Shown here one piece after another: positions 1 to 10,480 of a stretch of DNA of 64,000 nucleotides. This stretch comes from Lunularia cruciata (taxonomy: Eukaryota; Streptophyta; Marchantiopsida; Lunulariales; Lunulariaceae). Under the pieces are notes generated by a model. It did not search any database. It worked only from the letters and a program-made list of their open reading frames with translations, and was not told the origin of the DNA. A program made the translations under genes and the position numbers. Position 1 is the stretch's first letter; every line of letters starts with the position of its first letter. Location: assembly GCA_948567375.1 (NCBI GenBank), contig OX419762.1, forward strand, positions 29,579,465-29,643,464, in the 5' to 3' direction.

Positions 1-8
1 GCGTCCTT

Positions 9-977
9 CTATTTCTCCTTTTGTGCAACCTTTTCTTCCTGATTATGAAGTAAGTCTTGTAATCTCTCTTCTTCTCCATATCTCGCAGCTAGCTCTCGCT
101 GCCAGAGTTGCTTCTTCTCCTCCATACTCTCCATCACTTGATTGAGCTCTTGATCCTTCGATGCTACTCTCGCCATAGCATGGATGAGCACTACTCTTGA
201 ATCAGCAAACTGCTGCTTCAAAATTTCAAATTCAGCTACTTGTCTCTCCCTTATGATGTCACTCTTCCTCGCAAGATCCTCTCGATAGCTCACTTCTCTC
301 CTCAGGTCTTCGATTACCTGACTTCTCTCCACTGCTTCCACTTGCAGTACTTCTCTCTCCTTCTCACCTCGGGTTATACTCTTCTTCAACTCTGAGTTTT
401 CTTCTTCTAATCTCGATACCACCTGCAATACAGTCTTTACCTCTGGACAAGTCGACTGCATCTCCTTCTTCTTCTTCTCCAACTTCACCAACAGCGGGCA
501 TACTACCATCTGTAGGTAATCTACTCCATTACTGATACCTTTGTCCTCTCTCGGAGTAGTCTCTCTTCTTTCTTCGTGTTCTCCCGATTCTCGCCTTCTT
601 CTTTGGAGCCTTTGTATCGGAATTGATGCTTCACTGCCCGAGCTTCCTTCTACTTCTTCCTTCACTCTACTCGGTCCCGCTTCCCCCTTCACCTTACGTC
701 TCGAGCGAATTCCTCGCTGTATTGCGATCTTCTTTTCCTCAAGCACCGGTACTTCGTCTTCCAGCGCCGCATTGTCTTTGGCTTTTACCTCAGCTTGAAT
801 TTCTTCTTTGTATTCTTCAGGCATTGGTGCCGAGGTCATTTCTCCACCGACTTCACTATCACTGCTTGTATCTCCACTCTGCAGTGTCAGCTCAAGTTCC
901 TCCTCACGTTCCGAGTCCTCCGTCTTGAGCTCGGCTTCGCCTTCTGAGTCTTCATCTTCCGACTCAATCACCACCAT
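9..977 (-). CDS. hypothetical acidic coiled-coil protein (repeat-family type)
   Basis: A 322-residue ORF that I do not recognise. The first half is very acidic and Ser/Glu-rich, a basic patch lies near residues 85-105, and from about residue 160 to the end the composition (Glu, Lys, Gln, Leu, Arg in heptad-like spacing) predicts a long coiled coil. No enzymatic motif, signal peptide or membrane segment is visible. It starts just after the end of the preceding ORF (981-1970) in the same direction, so the two may be one transcription unit or parts of one longer coding region. The low-complexity composition and the surrounding mobile DNA suggest a multicopy, possibly element-derived family rather than a conserved host gene. 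That is inference. Confidence 0.45.
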   Translation of the reverse strand: MVVIESEDEDSEGEAELKTEDSEREEELELTLQSGDTSSDSEVGGEMTSAPMPEEYKEEIQAEVKAKDNAALEDEVPVLEEKKIAIQRGIRSRRKVKGEAGPSRVKEEVEGSSGSEASIPIQRLQRRRRESGEHEERRETTPREDKGISNGVDYLQMVVCPLLVKLEKKKKEMQSTCPEVKTVLQVVSRLEEENSELKKSITRGEKEREVLQVEAVERSQVIEDLRREVSYREDLARKSDIIRERQVAEFEILKQQFADSRVVLIHAMARVASKDQELNQVMESMEEKKQLWQRELAARYGEEERLQDLLHNQEEKVAQKEK

Positions 978-980
978 TCC

Positions 981-1970
981 TCACCTCGAGTTATTTTTCT
1001 GCATCTTCCGAGGTTTCTTGTTTTCTTCGGTGTCTGCTTGCCGAGTTCTCTTCTTCGTCGGGGTACTTTCAACGACCTCCACGTTCTTCCCTGTCTTTGC
1101 GTAGTAATCGTCTGCGCTCCGGATTTGGAGAATGTATTGCTGCTCCTCCGCGTCGACTTCTCTACTCAAATCAGGATGGAAATGACACACCATCCGATTA
1201 CGCTCAGCCACATTGAGCAGATTTAACCCGAGGTAAAAGTGGGCTACAAATGGTACAATGTAGTGTGGAGGCGACTTATCTCGCATATTCCACACCATCT
1301 GCCTCGTTCTTCCGTGAAAGCACCTTGCCCAATTTATCGATTCTCCTGCAAATAACTTGTGAAAGAACACCGCTTGGTGTTTCATCACATAGGTAGTTCT
1401 CTCCGGCTTCAGGAGGGCCATTAGTGCACTCACAATTCCCCTCCTCACTGGGTCCTTATAACTCTCAACTTTATACCCATTCTTTGTCCTCTTCGACGAG
1501 AAGGCTTCTCTCACCTCCTGCGTTTCTTGAGCTATCTCTCCTTTCCCCAAGAACGTGGCCCCCTGCTCCGAGCCTGCCTCCTTCCCGAGTACAAGTCTCC
1601 AATCTGACTCTGTCCAGCGAGCCGGATTTCCTCTCTTCCCTTCTTCCTCGGGACCATCGAGACATTTACTCTCGATGATTTCTGTCATGAATCCTGGAAA
1701 ACTTATGTTCCAATTCCATGCCAGAAAGGTGATCCGAAGTCGGCTCAAGACTTCGATCCTCGCTACTACATCTAATCTCCAAATTGCATGATTTCTCACT
1801 GCAAATTCGGAGTTCTTCTTCCCTCCTCCCATCTCTTCTGCTTTCTTTTGGTCTCTCGATTTCTCTCTCTCGACTTCTCCCTTATGCACTAACCCGAGGC
1901 CAACGCTATGTCCCTTTCCCCGATCACCTGCAAGACGACTCCTCAACGGCGAAGGAAAATTGCTCGACAT
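981..1970 (-). CDS. hypothetical protein, possibly transposon-derived
   Basis: A 329-residue ORF with a globular-looking centre (about residues 70-260, rich in Trp, Phe, Arg and Tyr) and a Lys/Arg-rich tail resembling a nuclear-localisation stretch. I see no catalytic motif. The central part (an Arg-rich helix, then HQAVFFHKLF and an FHGRTRQMVW stretch) faintly recalls the putative plant transposon protein domains seen in multicopy plant ORFs, but I cannot confirm that. A TATAAAAA sequence on the minus strand at 1990-1997 lies only about 20 bases before the ATG, close for a normal promoter. The next ORF (9-977) follows almost directly. Codon use looks coherent over the whole length, so a translated past is likely. 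Confidence 0.45.
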   Translation of the reverse strand: MSSNFPSPLRSRLAGDRGKGHSVGLGLVHKGEVEREKSRDQKKAEEMGGGKKNSEFAVRNHAIWRLDVVARIEVLSRLRITFLAWNWNISFPGFMTEIIESKCLDGPEEEGKRGNPARWTESDWRLVLGKEAGSEQGATFLGKGEIAQETQEVREAFSSKRTKNGYKVESYKDPVRRGIVSALMALLKPERTTYVMKHQAVFFHKLFAGESINWARCFHGRTRQMVWNMRDKSPPHYIVPFVAHFYLGLNLLNVAERNRMVCHFHPDLSREVDAEEQQYILQIRSADDYYAKTGKNVEVVESTPTKKRTRQADTEENKKPRKMQKNNSR

Positions 1971-2177
1971 TTTGTCGTTGCAGTTTCAATTTTTATAGAG
2001 TTGCACTTCTTCGTCTTCCGTCACTTCGAGTTTCTACCAAGAAATCACACCTCCTGCATGCACCCGTCACTGTCGCCTCACCGTCACGCGTATGAGCCGC
2101 CAATTTTGAAACCGCCCCTTCTTGAATTTCTCGCCCCGACGAAAGGTTGTTAGACTATCTTTGCCTCGGGTTGAGCT

Positions 2178-2197
2178 CCCCCCCCCCCCCCCCCCCC
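2178..2197. repeat. C20/G20 homopolymer run
   Basis: Twenty consecutive C on the plus strand, in a 200-bp stretch with several CTTCGG/CCGAAG-like motifs upstream of the 981-1970 ORF. The length may be inexact because of sequencing or assembly error. Confidence 0.9.
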
Positions 2198-2383
2198 GAT
2201 CCGAAGACAATTTACTTCGTATCGTTTGCTGACACGGCATTTCAGAGTAATTCGCCTTATGACCCGAGGTCACTTTACTTCGGGTTTCACCCCGAAGACA
2301 GTTTTCTTTGTCTTCTTCGGCCAACCAAGCGCAATCCGACTTCTCTATACACTTCTTCTGCTTTATTTTGAAAAAAACAAAAA

Positions 2384-4055
2384 ATGTGGGCACCACAGGC
2401 ATGCATTTTCTACCATATATGGATTCCACACTTTGGTCATGTTGTAGAGCCGCTCTACCAGCTTTTGAGGAAAAGGATCAGGTTTGTTTGGAGACCGGAA
2501 CATTTGGTTGCTATGGCAAAACTAAAGAAAGCATTGCAGAACCCGCCTGTGCTCCACCCGCTTGACAACCGCTGTGGACGACCAATTATAGTTACGGTTG
2601 ACTCAAGTCCCTACGCTGCTGGTTGGGCTATGGGCCAAGATAACAAGAATGGCAGCAGATTTACAGCAAGGTTTGGAGCAAGGATCTTCATGGAACGGCA
2701 GCGGAGGTACCCTCAAATCAAACGGGAATTGTGGGGTGCCAAGATAGCGCTACAACAGGATAAAACTGCTTAATAGGGGCCTAGGTCATTCTAGAGACAG
2801 ATTGCTTGCCGCTGCTTGGAATGGTTGCCAACTGTGACACTCCAGACATTGCCATGTTGCATTGGATAGCATTCATTTGGATGTTTAATCCAAAGCTAAG
2901 GTACATAGTTGGGAAGGACAATCCACTGGCAGATATGTTGTCTAGAGCATGTTACAAAGGATCTGCAAATGAATGTATGGTAAATGTGCATGAGCTGGAC
3001 TTGAACTTACCCTTTAGGGAAGAATTGTACAAGGGTGATCTTTTGGTGGTTGGGAAGTATCTTAGTTCTCTAGAGAAGAACTCTGAATGGACCAAGGAAG
3101 AGTTTGAGAAGATTAGAAGGAGATCCGGAAAATTCTTGATGAGGGACGGGTATCTCTGGCGACGGCCAAAGGGCAGCTCTGGAGTTCCATTGAGAGTGTT
3201 GGGAGATAAGGAGACAAAGCATATAGTGCTACGGGAGTCGCATGATGCGGTTTTGTCTTAGAGGATATCATTGCCATGCACGGATGTTTCTACTAGATGA
3301 GGGTAGATCAAGGTGAATTGGATGCAAGAGAAGCAGCTGACTTCTTTGCTAAGTTCAATATCAAGCTAAACCTGACTATTGCCTACAATCCGGAAGCCAA
3401 TGGTAAGAGTGAACGAGGTCATCCGCCGATAATGAATGCTTTGGTGAAGGCTTGCCAGGGTGAGACATACATATGGCCTGATTTGCTGCCCTTAGCACTT
3501 ATGGCTGATGGGTTAACTTGCAGCTCGGTAACTGGGATGCCACCTGCTGAGTTAGTATTAGGGCACTTACCTATTATGCCTGTGGAAGAGGACATTGTTA
3601 GTTGGAGAACTGTTCAGTGGGAGGATAATGTGTCTACAAAGGAATTGATAACACGCAGGATCGAGCACTTCAACGTGACACCACAGAGAATACAAGTGGC
3701 ATGCGAGAAGGTGAAGGAAGCGCGGCTGAGGAACAAAGTATACTTTAACAAGACTCACCGACTGCAACCGATACCTATCAATGAAGGGGACTGGGTGCTG
3801 GTTTCTGATAACAGCCTAGACGTACAACATTCGACCCTCAAGAAGTTTGCCCGCCGTTGGCATGGCCCATTTGTTGTTACCAAAGTTCACGAGAATGCCA
3901 CCTACAGTGTGCAAGAGCTGGATGGTATTGAACATCGTCTGCCATATGCAGTGAAAAGGGTTAAACTTTTTAAGAGGCAATCAGGAGCCGAGGAGGAAAG
4001 AGATCGTGACTTCAGCTCTGGAGGTGATTTAGAAGATGCCACTAAAGAAAGCTGA
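2384..4055 (+). mobile_element. Ty3/gypsy pol fossil (RNase H to integrase C-terminus)
   Basis: Plus-strand remains of a Ty3/gypsy pol. Parts in order: end of the reverse transcriptase and start of RNase H (2384-2773, with the connection-type sequence ending in ALQNPPVLHP and a VDSSPYAAGW RNase H start), the rest of RNase H and the spacer (2806-3261, GKDNPLADMLSR), and the later part of the integrase with its C-terminal beta-barrel region (3297-4055, YNPEANGKSERGH; KFARRWHGPFVV). Gag, protease, most of the reverse transcriptase and the central integrase are absent, and I found no LTR pair. It is broken, with a few interruptions plus large losses. The RNase H wording differs from that of the two elements at 6.8-22.4 kb, so this is a separate lineage. 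No chromodomain is visible after the integrase. Confidence 0.85.
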
Positions 4056-4439
4056 TATTGATGATTCCGGACTTGCTGGTGCAGACCGGTGGCTGCACAG
4101 GATTGGTGGGGGTGGATGTCGTCGGGAAAATAGCCCACGTGTACCCTTGAGGCTTTGGGTGTGATAAATTTTCTTTTCTCTTTTAGTTCTTGTAAGGAAC
4201 ATGGATTTATGTCAATATGTCTCGGGTGTGGTTTTATGCTACCTTGCCACGGGAGATATTTCCTATATTATTGTGAAGCCGGAAAAAGTTATGGTGTTAT
4301 TAGCTCAAGGAGTCTTTTAATGTGGCTTGAGCCAAGAAATAATGTGGGGTTACACTAGCTCAGGTTTTGTTTACGTTATGGGAATGAAAGAGGACTTGCC
4401 TTAGAAGAGAAGTGGGGAGAAATTTTTGAGAGACAGGAG

Positions 4440-5290
4440 TTTTTGGGAAATGATAGGGGAAGTTTTCAAGAGAAGAGTTGGCAGGAGTTGAGTTCTTCAC
4501 AGTGAGAATTATTGAAAGTGAGAAGGGCTGACAGTTTGGGAAATGCCAGAGGATTTTGAGAGGGAAGTTGGCAAGGTTGGGCAGGAGTTGAGTTCTTCAC
4601 AGTGAGAAGGGCTGACAATTTTGGGAAATGACATGGGACATTTTCAAGAGAAGAGTTGGCAAGAGTTGAGTTCTTCATAGTGAGAATTATTGAAAGTGAT
4701 GAAGGGCTGACAGTTTTGGGAAATGCCAGAGGATTTTTGAGAGAGAAGTTGGCAGAGATTTTGGAGAGAGACAAGGATTTTTGGGAAATGAGGAGAGGAG
4801 TTTGGAGAGAGAAGTTGCAGGAATTTTCAAGAAGAAAGGACAGTAGGGTTTTCAGAAAGTGCCAGAGGATTTTTGAGAGGGAAGTTGGCAAGGTTGGATA
4901 GGAAGTTTTTGGGAAATGACAGGGGAAGTTTCCAATAGAAGAGTTGGCAGGAGTTGAGTTCTTCACAGTGAGAATTATCAAAAGTGAGAAGGGCTGACAA
5001 TTCGGGAAATGCTAGAGGATTTCGAGAGGGAAGTTGGCAAGGTTGGGCAGGAGTTGAGCTCTTCACAGTGAGAAGGGCTGACAGTTTTGGGAAATGTCAG
5101 GGGAAATTTTCAAGAGAAGAGTTGGCAGGAGTTGAGTTCTTCACAATGAGAATTATCGAAAGTGAGAAGGGGTGATAGTTTCAAGAAATGCCCAAGGATT
5201 TTGAGAGGGAAGTTGGCAAGGTTGGGCAGCAGTTGAGTTCTTCACAGTGAGAAGGGCTGACAGTTTTGGGAAATGCCAGAGGAGTTTCAA
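4440..5290. repeat. nested tandem repeat with 465-bp higher-order period
   Basis: A purine-rich array. The sequence GTTGAGTTCTTCACAGTGAG (with variants) recurs near 4487, 4587, 4664, 4952, 5052, 5131 and 5231. The spacings are about 100, 78, 288, 100, 79 and 100, so the first three positions repeat almost exactly 465 bases later. Units share GGGCTGACAGTTTTGGGAAA and GAGAGGGAAGTTGGCA. The long minus-strand ORFs here are by-products of this composition and are not called as genes. Confidence 0.85.
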
Positions 5291-5299
5291 GAGAGAAGT

Positions 5300-5690
5300 T
5301 TGCAGGAACTTTCGAGAGAGACAGAGGGTTTTTGAGAAAGGACAGTAGAGAGCTTTCGAGAAATACCAGATGAGCTTTGCAAGGAGTGGTTGCAAGATTT
5401 TGAGAAGGGGAGGCTGAACAGGGGTTTTCAATGGATCTTTCAGAGGGTTTTCAAAGGAGAAAGTCTTGCGGGAGTGCACATGCTGACAGGGTATGAAAAT
5501 TCAAGACAGATGAGGGCTTGACAGAGAGCTTTTGGAAATGACAGTAGAGAGCGTTCCGAGAAATGCCAGAAGAGCTTTGCAAGGAGTGATTGCAGGATTT
5601 TGAGAAGGAGAGGGCTGAACAAGGGTTTTTCAGTGGATCTTTGTGAGGGTTTTCAGAGGAGAAAGCATTGATGGGAGTGCTGCTGGGAGG
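5300..5690. repeat. second tandem repeat, unit about 200 bp, two copies
   Basis: GACAGTAGAG occurs at 5341 and 5540, and GGGAGTGC at 5471 and 5673, giving a period of about 200 bases. The unit contains GAGCTTTGCAAGGAGTG and GGCTGAAC. It is continuous with the preceding array and shares its purine-rich vocabulary. Confidence 0.75.
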
Positions 5691-6329
5691 TGAAGGAAGA
5701 AGTCCGGAGGATGAGTTGTCTTTACTGTTATCGGACAGAGTGCGTGTGAAGGCGCCAGCTGAAATGATTTTTTGTCATAATTTAGTGCAGACATTGTATG
5801 AACTGGAGTTGGTTGGCTTTTCCAAAATTGTGAACCTTGCAGCTGAAATTTTATGAATGACAAATCCTAAGACAATGGTGTGTTTGATCTGTGACTAGCA
5901 TCAAGGAGGTTCTATTTTAGGAGCTCTCAGTCCATCTATATGAATGGTTTGATTCAGTAGTTTGGATGCCGGGTTGAGCCGAATAGAATACTATTTGTTG
6001 TTTGTGAAATTCCCAGCCATTCCTAGGGACCGTTGGGTCCAAAACCATAGCAGAACCCGCGTGAACTAGCCAGTTCTGCAAAGGCCAAAGACAAACACAA
6101 ACCCTCAAGAAACCCAACATCAGGAAACAAAGAAAAACCCAAAATTTTAGAGAGCTGAGATTTCCAACACACCAGGAATAGGAAGAGAATGTCAATCTAT
6201 AAGAAACTCTAAATCAACTACAATAAAGGCAAACTAAGCACAAGCAGCCAGGTGCTTGATGCACTCTCAAGGCCAAACAATTTCCCTGACAACGGTTTTT
6301 CACAAGAAGGAGTCATTGTCTTGGAGTCA
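5691..6329. other. no gene seen
   Basis: No supported coding region, RNA gene or clear repeat. It may belong to the ends of the neighbouring repeats. Confidence 0.5.
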
Positions 6330-6854
6330 ACTATTGGTACACATTAGGGAGATCCTTTAAGGAGGGACCCTTATTTGCCATGGATCACTTTAGAGCTCTC
6401 TTATCTACTACTTTTGCTATGCCAAGTTGTGTATCTCCCTCCTTGGTAGATGATATACATATCGTGGGCATTGTAGATTAGATTAGGTAGATCTTTGACG
6501 ACTTGACTATTGAGCTACATCTAGTAGGCTTGAGAATCAAGGTGTGAAAGTGCAAGGCATGGTCCCCTTTAGGTATTCCTTCCCACCTTGAGCTTCCAAG
6601 GGGGTGTCTCACATCTACAAATGGACTATGTGTTTCTGGAGTGCTAGTAGGATCCAAGGATTTTGTCACATGCTTCTTAGACATTGCCCTTGTAGAGGAT
6701 GTTCTCCACATGGATGACCTTCTATTACTAAGAGATCCACATGTGGCATTTAGTATACTCTCCGCTACTATTGCTTGTTGATTGATTTTACCTCTTCCGC
6801 ATACTTCTCTCCTCCTTGACCTTCCTATCAAGTTTGAGAGCCTTTGATAGGAGG
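6330..6854 (+). mobile_element. LINE-like reverse transcriptase relic, left part
   Basis: Plus-strand reading gives non-LTR-type reverse transcriptase signatures: a degraded QGDPL-GG-like stretch, then PLFAMDHFRALL, a catalytic loop region reading PSLVDDIHIVG (LINEs have ADD/DD followed by a hydrophobic stretch), then VGLRIKV and KCKAWSPLGIP. From 6379 the reading is open for about 30 codons, then degenerates. The relic stops where the LTR of the chromovirus begins at 6855 and appears to resume at 22382. The minus-strand ORF at 6478-6831 is a shadow of this. I cannot place the LINE clade. Confidence 0.6.
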
Positions 6855-7220
6855 TGTAAAAGACCGAATCCGAGGAGAGAAATAGGAGAATAGAAACTCA
6901 TATTGGGACACTTGAATGAGGGAAAACTCCAAATGCCTAGCATGAGCTTTGGCTTTGGTATTTATAGGTAGCATACAAGGCCCTTGAGAAGCTTCTCAAG
7001 AAGCTTCCTCAAGCCGCTTTCTTTGAGTGCAAGCCAAGTTAACTAGGAAGCTTCTCAAGAAACTTCCTTCTAGAAGCTACTTACTTAAGGTGTAAGCTAA
7101 GTTAACCGGGAAGCTTCCCAAGAAGCTTCCTAGATACTTCCAAAATATTCTAGGCTACTTTGTCTTATGTACTACTTTGTAAGCCCAACTAACTTTGTTG
7201 CTAAACTCCATATTGTTACA
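6855..7220 (-). repeat. 3' LTR of outer chromovirus
   Basis: 366 bases, closely matching 21965-22376. The boundary follows from the TGTAACA...TTTTACA ends, the adjoining GGAGG duplication on one side and the polypurine tract on the other. It contains a TATA box and several GAAGCTTC palindromes. Confidence 0.92.
6959..6966 (-). promoter_or_regulatory. LTR TATA box (TATAAATA)
   Basis: TATAAATA in element orientation, conserved in all four LTR copies of the family in this window. Three paired GAANNTTC palindromes lie directly upstream of it in element orientation (6980-7130). Confidence 0.65.
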
Positions 7221-7236
7221 TATTCCCCCGCCGCTA
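7221..7236 (-). other. polypurine tract of outer chromovirus
   Basis: In element orientation the sequence GCGGGGGAATA directly precedes the 3' LTR start, the usual place for the plus-strand primer. The same tract precedes the LTRs at 62138 and 62793. Confidence 0.8.
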
Positions 7237-7249
7237 GTTGGTGACGTCC

Positions 7250-8640
7250 TCATTGCCAGTGAAGCTTCAAATTCCTAGATGGCTGTCTATGCATTCGGGA
7301 GGTGAGAAAGAGGCTCCTAGGTGGCATCATGAAGGGGATACCCTTTCCAAAGGACCTTGTACTCCGTATGTTGGCAACAGCCTCGTTGGATATGGCGATG
7401 CGCAAGGATACAATCAACTTTGTACTCCTCATGATCATTGATAGGGACAGGAAGAGGGGGAGGTTGGACTTGAGAGGAAAAGGAAGAGGGGTTAGAAACA
7501 AAGGGTTTCAACTTGGAAACATGAAAGACAAGATGGATATGCATGTGACAAGGTAAGGCAAGTCGATAAGCAACATGAGAGACAATTTGGGTGATATCAA
7601 AGGGTCCTATCCAGTTAGGGGCAAGTTTACGAACTTGGGTATCAAGTGGGAGAGGGAGGTTACTGGAGGATAGCATGACTTTATCACCAACTTCAAAGGT
7701 GAGATCACAACAATGGTGGTCCACATATTGTTTTTGGCAATTCTGAGCAACAAGGAGGTGAGACTTGGCTTGTTGGAGCGATTGGGATATAGTGGTCAGG
7801 AATATAGAAGTATGAGGAACCTGAGATGGAGGAGGAGCAAGAAGAGAATCTGGAACAAGCGGATTCTGGCCAAAATTGAGAAAGAAGAGAGAAAATCCGG
7901 TGCTTGCCTGTTTGGAATTGTTGTAGGCAAATTCTGCAGCTGCAAGACCTCCATCCCAATTGGTATGGTGGACATTGACAAAGGCCCGCAACATATCCTC
8001 CAATGTATGATTTTCACGTTCTGTTTGTCCATCAGTTTGAGGATGATAGGCCGTGGACAAAGCAAGCTTGGTGCCGAGTATCTAGAAGAGTGCTTGCCAA
8101 AACTTCCCGGTAAATCAAGGATCACGGTCAGAGATGAGTAGATGTGGCATCCCATGATGCTTGAAGACATTATCAAAATAGATTTGCGCTAAGGTTGGAG
8201 CATCCACGGTATCATAGGTTGGTGCCAAGTGGATTTGCTTACTAAGCTTATCCACAAACACCACAATTGCGGTGTGTCCTTGTTTTGTCTTTGGCAAGGA
8301 TGTGATGAGATCCAAGCTCACATGCTCCCAGCAAGCGGATGGAATGGCGAGTGGTTGAAGAAGTCCACTCGGCATTTGGTTACTGGCCTTGTTACGTTGG
8401 CAGCTCTCACACGATCTGACAAATTCTCAAACATCTCATGTCATGTTGGGCCACCACCATTGACGTTGGAGGGTACCCAAGGTCTTGTCCACACCCATTT
8501 GACCAGCGATGGGTAAATCATGGGCTTCTTGAAGGCGCACAAGTTGAAGATCACCTTTGGCTGGAACATAGATCCGGTCTGCATGGAATAGAAGGCTTTC
8601 CTTGAAGGAGAAGATGTTGTACTCCTTGTCACCTGTTGTT
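7250..8640 (-). pseudogene. outer element: integrase and chromodomain region
   Basis: Integrase core (WEHVSLDLITSLPKTKQGHT with the first Asp, then YHPQTDGQTERENHTLEDML around the last catalytic region), a GPF-type C-terminal module (NWIGPFDITQIV), and a terminal chromodomain at about 7265-7430 (EEYKVD..., YKVLWKGYP, WEPLSHL). The chromodomain places it among the chromoviruses. Chromodomains of this family are known to guide integration towards marked chromatin. Part of a fossil element. Confidence 0.9.
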
Positions 8641-10288
8641 AGACGACCATGTACCGTTTGGAAGAAAGGATCTTATTGTAGAGCTAACCAAAACTTGTTA
8701 TGGATCTTGGGGTCAATTGACACCGTCGTAATTGCTGCCGCGATGAGAAGAAGGGACTTCAAATCAGGTCGTTGTGATAGAGCATCAGGGATGACATGGA
8801 ACCGACCTGGTTTGTACTCAAGTTTGATGTCGAACAATTGAAGTTGCTCTTCCCATCAATGATGTCGACTCTTCATGTGCTCCAAGTGTAAGGTATGCAA
8901 CAATGGCTTGTGATCAGTTCGCATGATCACTTGTTTCCCCAAGAGATAATGCCTCCATACCTTGTTGGCATATACTATTGCAAGTTTTTCCCAATCTCGA
9001 GCAGAGTAATTTCTTTCAGCTGTATTTAGTCAGCGAGACACAAAGGCAATGGGATGTAGTCCATCCGGAAATTCTTCTTGCAACACAGCTTCAATTGCAA
9101 AGTTAGAAGCATCAAAATCAACCACACAAGGTAGTTGAGGATCATATGGTTGAAGAGTGGGTCTTGAAGACACCATATGTTTCAACTTCTGGAATGCTTC
9201 TTCATGTTTGGTGTTCCACTGGAAGCTCAAGTTCTTTCCCAAGAGGTCAATCAATGGTGCAGCCACATGAGCATAATAGTGGATGAATTGCCGGCAAAAA
9301 CTAGCCAATCCATTGAATGCCCATACTTTTGTAGCATCCTTTGGGGTAGGCCAATCAGTAATGGCCTTGATCTTCTCTTCCTCCATCTTGATCCCCTCTG
9401 ATGAGATCTTATGACCCAAGAAGGTAACCTCCTTCTGCCAAAAAGCACACTTTGACTTCTTGCAATAAAATTTCCATTGTCGTAGTCGTCTTAGGACTTC
9501 TCGCACATGATCCACTGTTTTGCCTCTGTCTTGCTATAGATTAAGATATCATCAAAGAACACCACCACTGACCAATCCAATAGTCCATCCAACACCCAAT
9601 GCATCTGATCCATGAAGACTGTTGGAGCATTAGTGAGTCCGAAAGGTAGAACTCTCCACTCAAAATGTCCATACCTTGTGCGAAAGGCAGTCTTTTGCAC
9701 ATCTTCTCTATCAATCAGAATTTGCCAATAGCCGCTATGAAGATCCAACTTGGAAAAGTAATGTGCTCCACTTAGTTGATCAAGTAAGTCATCGATCCGA
9801 GGCAAGGGATATGCATTCTTCACGGTTTGCTTATTGAGCCCACGGTAATCAATACAGAAACAAAGTCCTCCATCCTTCTTTGGAACAAATAGTACTGGTG
9901 CTCCCCAAGGAGAGGTACTATGTTGTATGAAATCCTTCTCCAACAACTCTGTAAGTGTTGTTTGCAACTCCTCCAACTCCTTTGGTGAGAGCCAATAGAT
10001 TGGTCTACTCACTGGAGTACTCCGTGGCAATAACTCAATCTTGAAGGGCATACCTCGGTCGGAGGGTAATCCCTTTGGCAGATCATCCGGAAACACATCT
10101 ACAGACTCCTGAACTATCCAATCAACCATTGCTTGATGTGGCACTTGGCCCTCCTCAGATTGTTCTTGTGCAATCGGCTTAATCCACACCGCGAATACAA
10201 ACTTATCTTCCTCCAAAGCTTGCTCTATGGCTGCTTTCTTGACAAACTTCCCTTCTAGGGACTCATCTCTCTTCCAAGCTTGCTCCAT
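8641..10288 (-). pseudogene. outer element: reverse transcriptase and RNase H region
   Basis: Reverse transcriptase with [44 protein letters not shown] and the catalytic [12 protein letters not shown] loop (9491-10288), the thumb/connection (FLGHKISSEGIKMEEEKI, 9030-9515) and the start of RNase H (VVDFDASNFAIEAVL). RNase H continues in degraded form to about 8650. Typical Ty3/gypsy order. Confidence 0.92.
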
Positions 10289-10395
10289 GGTTGTCTTCCT
10301 GGCAAACTTCCCATCTTGGGACTCATCTCCCTTCTAGATTTGCTCTATGGCTACCTTCTCGACAAACTTCCCATCTTGGGACTGACTATTCTTAG
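10200..10395 (-). repeat. three-unit 66-bp tandem repeat in the protease-RT spacer
   Basis: GACAAACTTCCC or GGCAAACTTCCC followed by CTTGGGACTCATCTC-like sequence recurs three times at about 66-base steps. In element reading this repeats an ES..GKF..K..IEQA pattern. Confidence 0.8.
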
Positions 10396-10480
10396 GTATC
10401 TTACTCAGAGGTGCCAAACAACCTAATCGGAAATTCCTACCTTGGTGTTGTACTTGAATTTGGCATTGGGTCCAATCGAA

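Noticed and set aside
4466-4981. 171-codon minus-strand ORF
   Set aside because: Lies wholly in a tandem repeat array and its protein is a repetition of the array unit; the neighbouring minus-strand ORFs to 5863 have the same cause.
4480-5690. CRISPR-like array
   Set aside because: Spacings are irregular, units are degenerate and there are no unique spacers; this is a eukaryotic satellite.
6478-6831. 117-codon minus-strand ORF
   Set aside because: The opposite strand reads as LINE-like reverse transcriptase; this frame is a shadow.
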